A DNA stretch of 49,090 nt, from NCBI GenBank assembly GCA_002504525.1, contig DATD01000032.1:23467-72556 (forward strand), in the 5' to 3' direction. Made by a program: the position numbers and the translations under genes. Positions 16,579-23,912 of this stretch are shown here, piece after piece (the stretch's first letter is position 1; every line of letters begins with the position of its first letter). Source of the DNA: Methanomassiliicoccus sp. UBA345 (lineage in GTDB: Archaea; Thermoplasmatota; Thermoplasmata; Methanomassiliicoccales; Methanomassiliicoccaceae). The notes under the pieces are model-generated. The model worked only from the letters and a program-made list of their open reading frames with translations. It was not told the origin of the DNA and did not search any database.

Positions 16579-17914
16579 CGTCCTCGTCGAGGCCGTACTC
16601 GCCCTGCTTGCGGGCCAGCGGGCATCCTCCGCCGCAGGTGTCCTTGAGCCCGCAATCGACACATCGGCCGTCGAGGTCGCCGCGTTCGCGGATGGAGCGG
16701 CACAGGTCGTGGTTCCAGATTTCCTTCCATTCGTCGGTCAGGACGTTACCGAGCGGCGCGTAGTAGCTCTGGCACGGAAGCACCGTGCCGTCCGGCTCCA
16801 CCGCCATGTTGAGGGAGCAGGCGGTGCACTGCTTGATCCCCAGACCGAGGTTGATCGGATTCAGCCGGCAGTACGGGGTCGGTGTGTACCAGGTCATCTT
16901 GACGCCCGCGTCATCGGCGATGCCCTTCAGGCGGACGAGCACGTCGGACATCTCTTCGAACGATATGCCCTCCGCCTCTTTTCCTTTGCCGGAGCGGATG
17001 AGGCCGTTGAACGCTATGTTCCCCACTCCCTTGCTGATGAGGAAGCGGAGCGTGTCCTCGACGTCCGGCAGCGTGGAGCGCATGATGGTGGTGTTGGTAC
17101 TGACATACAGATCGGCGGCCAGCGCCGTCTCCAGCCCCCTGATGGTCTCATCCCACGCCCCCTCGTCGCCGACCAGCCGGTCGTGCACCTCCCGGCGGTG
17201 TGACAGTACAGTGATCTGGGCGTGGTCCAGGCCGACGCCGATGAGGTCGCTCAGGTAGCCTGCCCTCGACAGCATCCTTCCGTTGGTGACCAGTCCGGTC
17301 ACCTGCCCGTTGGCCTCCGACCTGGCGATCAGCTCGCGCAGGCCGGGTAACAGCGTCGGCTCCCCGCCGGTGAACACGATGTGCGGGATGCCGTACTTCC
17401 ACAGGCGGTCGATCACCTCGACCCATCTCTCCGTCGACAGCTCTTCCAGCTCCCTCGGCTCGTTGTAGCAGTGGGCGCAGCGGTTCTGGCACTTGTAGGT
17501 GAGAATGAGGTCCATGCGGTACGGCGCCGGGAAGTCGTCCGCGCCGATGGTCGGGGAGTCGGCCCCGATGATCTCCATGACGTCCGTCTCGCCTTGGGTG
17601 AAGCGGACGATCCTCTCCTTCACCTGGCGGAAGTGCTCCGCTGCGGTCGCCGCGTCCAGATTGCGATAGCGGCGCTGCATGTGCTTCACCGCCCGCTTCT
17701 CGCTCCTTCCCTCGAGCACGCATCTCGCGTACTCGAGCGCGGTGCCGTTAAGCTCCACCAGTCCCGAGGCGTCGACGATGAGGATGCCCCTGCGCGCCGA
17801 GTCCACCCTTAGGTGGAAGCGATGATGCTCCAGCTCCCCCTCCCCGTCGTAGCGGTATGCGCCGGGCTCCAGCGCCGCTCCCGTAAGCTCGGCCCAGCTC
17901 TCCTTCAGCCCCAT
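16568..17914 (-). CDS. radical SAM/SPASM enzyme with PqqD-like N-terminal region
   Basis: A 448-aa protein. Residues about 38-110 resemble a PqqD-type peptide-recognition domain (ILIVDASGLVELNGTALEYARCVLEGR, then a long helical run). The radical SAM core starts at C142-x3-C146-x2-C149 (CQNRCAHC), with FTGGEP at 181-186. A SPASM-like C-terminus carries C349, C363, C366, C381, C418, C421, C427 and C431, enough for auxiliary 4Fe-4S clusters. SPASM enzymes with PqqD-like domains commonly modify ribosomal peptides. Its ATG overlaps the stop of the gene before it (TGATG at 17916-17912), implying translational coupling. That gene encodes a protein ending in a Cys-Ala repeat, the likely substrate (inference). 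Confidence 0.88.
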   Translation of the reverse strand: MGLKESWAELTGAALEPGAYRYDGEGELEHHRFHLRVDSARRGILIVDASGLVELNGTALEYARCVLEGRSEKRAVKHMQRRYRNLDAATAAEHFRQVKERIVRFTQGETDVMEIIGADSPTIGADDFPAPYRMDLILTYKCQNRCAHCYNEPRELEELSTERWVEVIDRLWKYGIPHIVFTGGEPTLLPGLRELIARSEANGQVTGLVTNGRMLSRAGYLSDLIGVGLDHAQITVLSHRREVHDRLVGDEGAWDETIRGLETALAADLYVSTNTTIMRSTLPDVEDTLRFLISKGVGNIAFNGLIRSGKGKEAEGISFEEMSDVLVRLKGIADDAGVKMTWYTPTPYCRLNPINLGLGIKQCTACSLNMAVEPDGTVLPCQSYYAPLGNVLTDEWKEIWNHDLCRSIRERGDLDGRCVDCGLKDTCGGGCPLARKQGEYGLDEDAIS

Positions 17915-19524
17915 CAGCGGCCACCCCCCGCACAAGCGCATGCGCACGCACAGGCACAGGCGCAGTGGCATGACCGTCCGCTGTTCGACGCCACCCTCGT
18001 TCCGGCGGCCGGGGAAGGTCTCGAGGCGCCTACAACGTCCTGCGCCAGGCCGCGCATGTCGTTGACCAGGTTCTGGCTGGTCGTCTGCACCTTATCCACG
18101 TAGTCCCTGGCCATGTCCCCGATGGGTGGCCCGCCGCCACCGCCCGTCGGGGTTCGCGGGTAGCCGATGAGGATCGGAAGCGGCCAGATGTCGCGTCTCA
18201 TCCTTCCTCGGTAGTCGGGGTCGAGCATCATCCACTCGTTGCGCTCGTTCAGCACGCGCGCGAACTCTTCCGGCGTTCCGGCGTCCTTCACCTGCTGCCA
18301 GGCCTTCTCCGCGATCGCCTCGTAGTACTTCCTGGTGGCCTCCAGGTCGAAGCCCTTGAGCTTCTCCGAGGTGGAGTTGATCAGCTGGACCAGCGCTCTC
18401 CGCAGCAATACGCGGTCCAGCGTCCCGTCGGCGGTGATGGCGAGCATGTAATCGCTCTCGTACCTGTGCTCGCCCCGATCGGCCAGCCGCTCCAGCCTCA
18501 TCGGCTTCTCTTCGGATAGCACCTTGACCAGCTTCTTCCTCTCCAGCCCGAACAGGATCATGGTGGCGATCATCTCCATCGGCCGCTCCGAAACGACCGC
18601 GGCCTCCACGGCGGTGAGGTCGCGCCGCGGGCCCGCTCCCACCACGTTCATCTTCGGGTCGAAGTAGTCCTCCCTGTTCCGCTTGGCCGAGCGTACGCCG
18701 ACCGCGATCAGCGCTATGATGATGGCGATGATGATGAGCGGCATCAGCAGGCAGAGCAGCTCTCCGAGGTTGCCCAGCAGGTCGCCCTGCGGCGGCTCGT
18801 ACACGACGTCGACGTAACGGTCGGGGAAGCCGACCCCCACGTCATATGCGCCGGAGGATTGCTGCGACGGCTGGACGTCGACGAACCGCCAGGTGGCGGC
18901 CAGGCGGCCCGTGGACGGATCGGTGTATATCGGGTCGAAGGGGGTCGACTCCAGCCACAGCGCCTCCGAGGCGTTGGTCATCCCCTCGGGCAGCAGGATG
19001 GTGGCGTTGATGCGGGCGGTGTTGCCGTTCTGGAAGTCCGTGGAGAACCATGTCGGGCGGACCACCACGCCTGCGGTGCCGTTCTGCAGCTCGTTGCGAT
19101 AGACCATGTGCGGATCGTTGATGTGGAACTCCAGCACGAACGAGCCGCTCGACTGGATCGCATCAATGGTCGCCGGGGTGAGCTCGACCGCCACGCCGAC
19201 GTCGATGAAGGGCGACTTTCGGACCTCCCTCGCCCCCATCTCATTGCCGTTGACGATGATCGTGGCGGCGGCGGTATTGATGTCGTACTCTTGATTGGGC
19301 AGCCCGATGTCCACCCCGAAGTCCTGGTCCAGGCCGGACACGTTGCCGAACCGGAACTCGTAGTCGATGTTCACGCTGCCGTCCTGGAGGACGGTGACCA
19401 GCATGTTCTCCTCGTCCAACGTGAACGAATAGTCCTGGGCCGCGGCGATGCCCACCGGCGAGGCGGGGACGAGCAGCACGCTGAGAATGATGAACGATAG
19501 AACGACCGCTCCTCGCCTTACCAC
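17914..19524 (-). CDS. membrane protein with DUF2207-like ectodomain and Cys-Ala repeat tail
   Basis: A 536-aa protein. Residues 1-29 form a signal peptide (ending GIAAAQ). About 30-250 form a beta-rich extracellular domain of DUF2207-like pattern. About 250-285 is one TM helix (LLMPLIIIAIIIALIAVGV). The rest is predicted cytoplasmic. It has a helical domain, a Pro/Gly linker (RTPTGGGGGPP), and ends SCHCACACACACACAGGGR with seven Cys. The GTG at 19524 is chosen: a GGAGGAGG site lies upstream, the signal peptide starts right there, and it overlaps the preceding gene's stop. The tail faces the cytosol by the predicted topology, where the radical SAM enzyme encoded next could act on it. Confidence 0.8.
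   Translation of the reverse strand: MVRRGAVVLSFIILSVLLVPASPVGIAAAQDYSFTLDEENMLVTVLQDGSVNIDYEFRFGNVSGLDQDFGVDIGLPNQEYDINTAAATIIVNGNEMGAREVRKSPFIDVGVAVELTPATIDAIQSSGSFVLEFHINDPHMVYRNELQNGTAGVVVRPTWFSTDFQNGNTARINATILLPEGMTNASEALWLESTPFDPIYTDPSTGRLAATWRFVDVQPSQQSSGAYDVGVGFPDRYVDVVYEPPQGDLLGNLGELLCLLMPLIIIAIIIALIAVGVRSAKRNREDYFDPKMNVVGAGPRRDLTAVEAAVVSERPMEMIATMILFGLERKKLVKVLSEEKPMRLERLADRGEHRYESDYMLAITADGTLDRVLLRRALVQLINSTSEKLKGFDLEATRKYYEAIAEKAWQQVKDAGTPEEFARVLNERNEWMMLDPDYRGRMRRDIWPLPILIGYPRTPTGGGGGPPIGDMARDYVDKVQTTSQNLVNDMRGLAQDVVGASRPSPAAGTRVASNSGRSCHCACACACACACAGGGR
17917..17970 (-). repeat. coding Cys-Ala repeat tail
   Basis: These 18 codons encode CHC(AC)5AGGGR just before the stop. The Cys codons alternate TGC and TGT, and Ala is written with GCC, GCG, GCA and GCT. 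The protein repeat is therefore not a simple DNA microsatellite. Confidence 0.9.
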
Positions 19525-19886
19525 TTCGGCGCCTCCTCCAGCGCGTAGATGCTGCCGCAGTAGGGGCACTTGACCATGATGCCGCCCTGTACGACCTTGA
19601 GGTCCTTGTCCTCCAGCGGCGCTCCGCAGGAGCGGCAGGTCAGCTGTTTCTGCTCCAGCTGGCCTGAGCCGCCCATCTTGACGTTGAATGTCTGGTTGAT
19701 CAGCTTGGGCTTCGACGCCTCGATCTTATCGCTGCGGTAGGCGAAGAAGATCAGCAGAGCGGCGATGCCGACCAGCACCGCGCCGGTGACGATGTTCTCG
19801 ATGCCGGAAGCGATGATGAATATGCCGCCCAGCAGGATTAGGAACACTGCCAGGGCGATGACGAGGGCGTAAGCGATCCTGTTCAT
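19518..19886 (-). CDS. two-TM membrane protein with C-terminal zinc ribbon
   Basis: A 122-aa protein with two hydrophobic helices (about residues 5-27 and 31-49). A short linker follows, then a zinc ribbon C-x2-C-x17-C-x2-C (CRSCGAPL and CPYCGSIY) facing the cytosol, ending LEEAPKW. It is the first gene of a three-gene overlapping operon; its last codons hold the GGAGGAGG site and GTG start of the Cys-tail protein. The zinc ribbon could bind or present the Cys-rich tail, or regulate the operon; neither is shown. Confidence 0.8.
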   Translation of the reverse strand: MNRIAYALVIALAVFLILLGGIFIIASGIENIVTGAVLVGIAALLIFFAYRSDKIEASKPKLINQTFNVKMGGSGQLEQKQLTCRSCGAPLEDKDLKVVQGGIMVKCPYCGSIYALEEAPKW

Positions 19887-19923
19887 CTCATCCAGCCTAT
19901 GCCTCGCGGTCTATTTTATCTTG

Positions 19924-21243
19924 TCATCGGAACGAGGCGCGCCCGTACTGGGAGCGGTAGCCGCGCAGCAGAGCCGACAGCCGCTCCGATGCGGTTCGGC
20001 CGATAGGCGCCTCGGCATCGCAGCGGGGGCATCTGGTCATGTCGCATCCGTTCACCGCGGACGGGCAGCCGAGACATGCCAGGCCTCTGCCGTTCACGAG
20101 GCGGTAGCGGTGCCCGCACGTCGGGCACAGCGCCCATCCGGCCTTCCTGCCCCCTGATGGCGGGCCGCTCCCTCCGGCAGGCGGTGTTGCTCCATAGCGG
20201 CCGAGGGATGCGCACGTGCCCACCATCTCCCTGACGTGGTCGAGGGGCATGCCGCGGTGGAGGGAGCAGGAGCACATGAGAACGTAGCCGCCCCCCTCCA
20301 TGCAGCTGTTCAGGCATCTCGCCGTCTCCCTCCTTATCGACTCCGGCGGACCGAGCAGCAGGGTGGTGAAGGCGTTCACCCCTCCCAGGATGCAGGTCCT
20401 CGCTCCCCACCGCTGCTTGGCGGCCGCGAGGTCGTTGCCCTCGGCGAACTGGAAGCCGGCGATGCCAGTGTCGAGAGAGGCGTCCACCAGGCCGGCATTG
20501 TCGCCGTTGGAGAACAGCCCGTGGGGGTGGAAGACCGTCGGCAGGCCTTCTTTCCGAACGGTGTCGACGAGCCTTCGCAGCCCCGGAAGGGTGTGTTGGG
20601 CGAACGCCTCGCTGCCGAGGATGTCAGGATTATCGGTCGCCGCGGCCACGAACATGGCGGTGTTGACCCCCGCTTCGCACATGGCAACGCAAAGATCGTC
20701 CGTAAGGTCGTTGGAGAAGCGGACGGCCTTCTGGAACACGTCCGGCTCGCTTACCATGTCCAGCGCCAGGACGTCCAGGCCTCTCAGGATGCCGGCCTTG
20801 GTCAGCGGGCCCTCCACGTTGCCGAGCACGGCCACCTCCCGGCCGATGCGCTCGCTGACCAGGCGATATGATCGGACCATGTTGGAAAGCGGAGCGTCCC
20901 TCCGCGGGTCCGGCAGCTCGGCGTCCTCTACTTTCTCCGGGGAATCGAGCGGGGCCCTCAGCACCGACGGTATCCCGCGCGGAGGGAACATGACCTGTCC
21001 GCCCAGCATCTCCACCTCCATCCCGCAGTACTGGATGCTGCCGACCACTGCGTCATGGCCCAGCTCCCGCTGCGCGGCTATGACCGAACGCGCCGACATC
21101 TCGGCGTCGAAGGCGCCGGCGCACACCTCCGGAGTGGAGAGGCCGGTGACGTCCAGTCCCAGGGTGAGGTCGCGCAGGAACACCGGGACGCGGTCCGGGA
21201 CGCCACCCGACAGGGCGGTCGTCATGCGCTCCCGCGGCGTCAC
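19924..21243 (-). CDS. UroD/MtaA-superfamily protein with C-terminal zinc ribbon
   Basis: A 439-aa protein. Residues 1-345 follow the uroporphyrinogen decarboxylase fold (MTPRERMTTALSGGVPDRVPV, GNVEGPLTKAGIL, ILGGVNAFTTLLLGPPE). The MtaA-type H-x-C is replaced by H239-P-H241 and a CSC triad occurs at 324-326. A Pro/Gly linker (350-367) leads to a Cys-rich tail (C373, C376, C390, C393, C400, C405, C408), likely one or two zinc ribbons, not seen in standard UroD or MtaA. It is divergent from the HTH-10 regulator at 21416. A corrinoid or thiol methyl-transfer role is possible; the substrate is unknown. Confidence 0.8.
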   Translation of the reverse strand: MTPRERMTTALSGGVPDRVPVFLRDLTLGLDVTGLSTPEVCAGAFDAEMSARSVIAAQRELGHDAVVGSIQYCGMEVEMLGGQVMFPPRGIPSVLRAPLDSPEKVEDAELPDPRRDAPLSNMVRSYRLVSERIGREVAVLGNVEGPLTKAGILRGLDVLALDMVSEPDVFQKAVRFSNDLTDDLCVAMCEAGVNTAMFVAAATDNPDILGSEAFAQHTLPGLRRLVDTVRKEGLPTVFHPHGLFSNGDNAGLVDASLDTGIAGFQFAEGNDLAAAKQRWGARTCILGGVNAFTTLLLGPPESIRRETARCLNSCMEGGGYVLMCSCSLHRGMPLDHVREMVGTCASLGRYGATPPAGGSGPPSGGRKAGWALCPTCGHRYRLVNGRGLACLGCPSAVNGCDMTRCPRCDAEAPIGRTASERLSALLRGYRSQYGRASFR

Positions 21244-21347
21244 GCAGGGACCTCCGACGTCATTCTATGATGCAAGGTGACCTCAGACATGGCTTGACAA
21301 CACCCTATGGACCTGCCTAAGAGCATGGGCCGATAACTAACTTGGCC

Positions 21348-21361
21348 CGACCGATCGGTCG
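21348..21361. promoter_or_regulatory. 14-bp perfect palindrome upstream of the HTH-10 gene
   Basis: CGACCGATCGGTCG reads the same on both strands and lies between the divergent UroD-like and HTH-10 genes. It is about 30 bp before the TATA-like AATACATAATC (21390-21400). It is a candidate operator. Confidence 0.4.
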
Positions 21362-21415
21362 TGGCATCATAGCCGGGAGCGGAGCGAACAATACATAATC
21401 GAATGCGACCATCGC

Positions 21416-22051
21416 ATGGCGATGCGAACGGCCAAGCTGCTGCTGAGGATACCAGGCAACTGGATAGGCGAGATGTCTGTCAGGTGCAACGCCTCCGTCA
21501 AGGTCCTGAGGTGCGTACCTTCCGACCGCGCCGGCGGCCGGAGCCTGCTTCGCATAGAGCTTGCCGACACGCTCACCGACGAATCCCTAGAGGGCACGCT
21601 GAACGCCATCAGCCCTGACTGCCGCGTCGACCTGGCCACGCTGGGGCCGGGAAAGCACATCGCCACCGTGACCAACAACGGCTGTCTGATCTGCAATCTG
21701 CTGAACGAGGCGGACTGCTTCCTCGATTCGGCGGTATCGCAGCCGGATGGCAGGGTGGCGTGGACGGTCATCGCCCCCCGCTCGGACCGCATAGGCCTCC
21801 TCATCGCGCGGCTGAAGGAGGCCGGCTGCGAGGTGGAGATGATCAGCCTGCGGGAGCAGGAGGAGGACGCTCCGCTCACCTATCATCAGGAGAAGGTGGT
21901 GCGGACCGCCTACGATATGGGCTATTACGACATCCCTCGCACCGTCACCCTGAATGAGGTCTCCGAGAAGCTGGGCCTTGCCCGCTCGACCATAGACGTG
22001 GTCCTTCGCAGGGCCGAGAGACGGCTCATCGGCCAGCATATCGGCCGGTAG
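21416..22051 (+). CDS. HTH-10 (bacterio-opsin activator type) transcriptional regulator, paralogue of 4737
   Basis: A 211-aa regulator aligned end to end with the 4737 product. Shared features are VKVLRC in the sensor half and the HTH region LTYHQEKVVRTAYDMGYYDIPRT then TLNEVSEKLGLARSTIDVVLRRAERRLI. The sensor half again carries several Cys (RCNAS, NNGC, LICN, ADC). The second ATG at 21422 gives an N-terminus matching the paralogue (MRTAKLLLRI). AATACATAATC about 25 bp upstream fits a leaderless start. It is divergent from a UroD-family gene and is followed by a 16-bp palindrome and the NifX/MinD cluster, its possible targets. Confidence 0.86.
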   Translation: MAMRTAKLLLRIPGNWIGEMSVRCNASVKVLRCVPSDRAGGRSLLRIELADTLTDESLEGTLNAISPDCRVDLATLGPGKHIATVTNNGCLICNLLNEADCFLDSAVSQPDGRVAWTVIAPRSDRIGLLIARLKEAGCEVEMISLREQEEDAPLTYHQEKVVRTAYDMGYYDIPRTVTLNEVSEKLGLARSTIDVVLRRAERRLIGQHIGR

Positions 22052-22066
22052 GCGAACATGTTCGCC
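22051..22066. promoter_or_regulatory. 16-bp perfect palindrome GGCGAACATGTTCGCC
   Basis: It begins on the last base of the regulator's stop codon. Half of it recurs at 5684-5695 before the SatP gene. It could be an operator for the HTH-10 paralogues or a short hairpin (6-bp stem, CATG loop). No T-run follows, which argues against a terminator. Confidence 0.45.
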
Positions 22067-22299
22067 AATAGGATATCGATGTCGTAGGGCATGACCTAGA
22101 CCGGGGCTGCATGCGGTCCTATTTGGTGAAACGATGCAACATATCATGCTCGAACATTCAGACCGCCACAGCTCCGGGGAAGCGTTCCGTCGAACATGCG
22201 GCCCCTTATCCCGCCTGTTCCTTCCTCCTCCATGCAGCAAGCGCAGCACGATGGGGCGCTCCTCCAACCTCTTTTCCTCACCGTTCGTGAGAGGAGAAC

Positions 22300-22668
22300 A
22301 TGTCTGCTAAGCCAGAGCGCGTGGCCATCTCCGCGGCGGGAACGACCGTCCAGGATGAGATGGACCACCACTTCGGCAGATGCGGGTTCTTCGTGATAGC
22401 GGAGGCTGAGAGGATCACTGCGATCGGGAACACCGCCCGGGACGCTGCGGAAGGAGCGGGGCTGAATGCTGCCCAGCTTATGATCGACCATGGCGTGGAC
22501 GTGGTCATCACCGGAAGCCTGGGGCCCAAGGCATCAGATGTTCTGGAGGAGGCCGGCATCCGCACATACATCGGTCCGTCGGGACGGATCGAGGACGTGC
22601 TGAGGCAGTACAGGGAAGGGCGGCTGGAAGCCTCGACCCCTGGCCTCGGAGGGCGGACGGGGCATTGA
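22300..22668 (+). CDS. NifX/NifB-associated domain protein (FeMo-cofactor biosynthesis family) 1
   Basis: A 122-aa protein with the ribonuclease-H-like fold of the dinitrogenase iron-molybdenum cofactor family. Family hallmarks are DEMDHHFGRCGFFVIAE and a C-terminal GVDVVITGSLGPKASDVLEEAGIRTYIG. Homologues hold or deliver metal clusters. GAGAGGAGA precedes the ATG. It heads a cluster of two such proteins and two MinD/ferredoxin ATPases, the usual archaeal context outside nitrogen fixation. A 250-bp leader region with repeated CGAACAT words lies upstream. Confidence 0.88.
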   Translation: MSAKPERVAISAAGTTVQDEMDHHFGRCGFFVIAEAERITAIGNTARDAAEGAGLNAAQLMIDHGVDVVITGSLGPKASDVLEEAGIRTYIGPSGRIEDVLRQYREGRLEASTPGLGGRTGH

Positions 22669-22689
22669 AAGAATCATGGGAGAATTGAG

Positions 22690-23049
22690 ATGATAATCTG
22701 CGTACCGACAGAGGGAAGCAAGGGCCTTAGCGAGGCCGTGTGTCAGCATTTCGGAAAGGCCGCCACGTTCACGCTGTACGACTCGGAGAGTGGCCAGACC
22801 AGGGTCGTGGAGAATCGGAGCGAGCACATGGGCGGAGTAGGCACTCCTCCCGAGCATCTTCACAAGGAGAACGTCAGCGCCGTCCTGGCCGGTGGGCTGG
22901 GACCCAAGGCCGTGGACATGCTTCATGGTTTCGGCATCGACGTGTACGTGGGGGCTGCCGGCACCGTTGAGGAAACCATCGAGCGGTGGAGAAGCGGCTC
23001 GATGGAACGCGCCAGCAAGGACAACGCCTGCCGCGACCATGCTCACTGA
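22690..23049 (+). CDS. NifX/NifB-associated domain protein (FeMo-cofactor biosynthesis family) 2
   Basis: A 119-aa paralogue of the preceding gene, 21 bp downstream. It has IICVPTEGSKGLSEAVCQHFGKAATFTLYD at the start, SAVLAGGLGPKAVDMLHGFGIDVYVGA near residue 80, and a short Cys/His end (DNACRDHAH). The two copies differ in the loop after the HFG motif, so they may bind different clusters or form a heterodimer. Probably one operon with its neighbours. Confidence 0.88.
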   Translation: MIICVPTEGSKGLSEAVCQHFGKAATFTLYDSESGQTRVVENRSEHMGGVGTPPEHLHKENVSAVLAGGLGPKAVDMLHGFGIDVYVGAAGTVEETIERWRSGSMERASKDNACRDHAH

Positions 23050-23076
23050 GAGAAAGGCGCTACGGATGGACGCTGC

Positions 23077-23907
23077 ATGAGGATCGCCGTGGCCAGCGGG
23101 AAGGGCGGAACCGGAAAGACACTGGTGTCCGTCAACCTTTCCGCTGCCGTCGGCGCGGACCTCGCCGACCTGGACGTGGAGGAGCCCAACTCGTACCTGT
23201 ACTTCAGGGACGGGCCGACCTCCATCATCCCGGTGGGTCGGCCGGTGCCGGCCATCGACCCCGGGCTTTGCGACCTTTGCGGGGAGTGCGTCAGGGTCTG
23301 CGCGTTCAATGCGCTCGTCCGCCTCCCCGGCCGCATCAAGGTGTACGAGGAGCTGTGCCACGGCTGCGGGGCCTGCATGAGGCTGTGCCCTAGCCGCGCC
23401 ATTTCCGAGGCGGACCATGCGGTCGGATGCCTGATCAGGTCGTCCTCGGGCGCCAGGCGCCTGGTCTACGGCCGTCTCAATGTGGGGGAACCCATCGCCA
23501 TCCCTTTGCTGAAGGCCGTGAAGGGGCTCCTTCCGGCGGACCGGACGGTCATCATGGATTGCCCGCCGGGAACCTCCTGCAACATGATCGAGGCGGTTAA
23601 GGGGAGCGATTACGTCATCATGGTGGCGGAGCCGACGCCTTTCGGGGTTCATGACCTCATCCTCGCCGCCGACGTGCTGGACAGGATGGACGTTCCTCAT
23701 GGCGCGGTCATCAACAAGGTGGGGATAGGAGGGGTGGACATCGCCGCGATATGCGCCGAACAGGGAATCACGGTTCTGGCCACCATGCCGTTCCGCCGGG
23801 ACATCGCCCAGCGGCATGCCCAGGGCCAGCTGATGCTGGACCGGCCGGAGGACCGCCGCATGTTCCTCGACCTGTGGGCTTCGGTGACGAAGGAGGTGCG
23901 CCGCTGA
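23077..23907 (+). CDS. MinD-superfamily P-loop ATPase with inserted ferredoxin domain 1
   Basis: A 276-aa ATPase. The deviant Walker A is SGKGGTGKT (residues 8-16). A 2[4Fe-4S] ferredoxin insert at about 65-110 has CDLCGECVRVC and CHGCGACMRLCP. A switch II-like DCPPGTSC is near 165. Such proteins are linked to iron-sulfur or metal-cluster handling; electron transfer coupled to ATP hydrolysis is suggested by the domain order but not proven. It lies 27 bp after the second NifX-like gene. Confidence 0.9.
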   Translation: MRIAVASGKGGTGKTLVSVNLSAAVGADLADLDVEEPNSYLYFRDGPTSIIPVGRPVPAIDPGLCDLCGECVRVCAFNALVRLPGRIKVYEELCHGCGACMRLCPSRAISEADHAVGCLIRSSSGARRLVYGRLNVGEPIAIPLLKAVKGLLPADRTVIMDCPPGTSCNMIEAVKGSDYVIMVAEPTPFGVHDLILAADVLDRMDVPHGAVINKVGIGGVDIAAICAEQGITVLATMPFRRDIAQRHAQGQLMLDRPEDRRMFLDLWASVTKEVRR

Positions 23908-23912
23908 AGGAA

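Noticed and set aside
18827..19500. Arg/Asp-rich ORFs on the plus strand across the DUF2207-like gene
   Set aside because: They are out-of-frame shadows of a GC-rich gene; the minus strand has signal peptide, TM segment and ribosome binding site.
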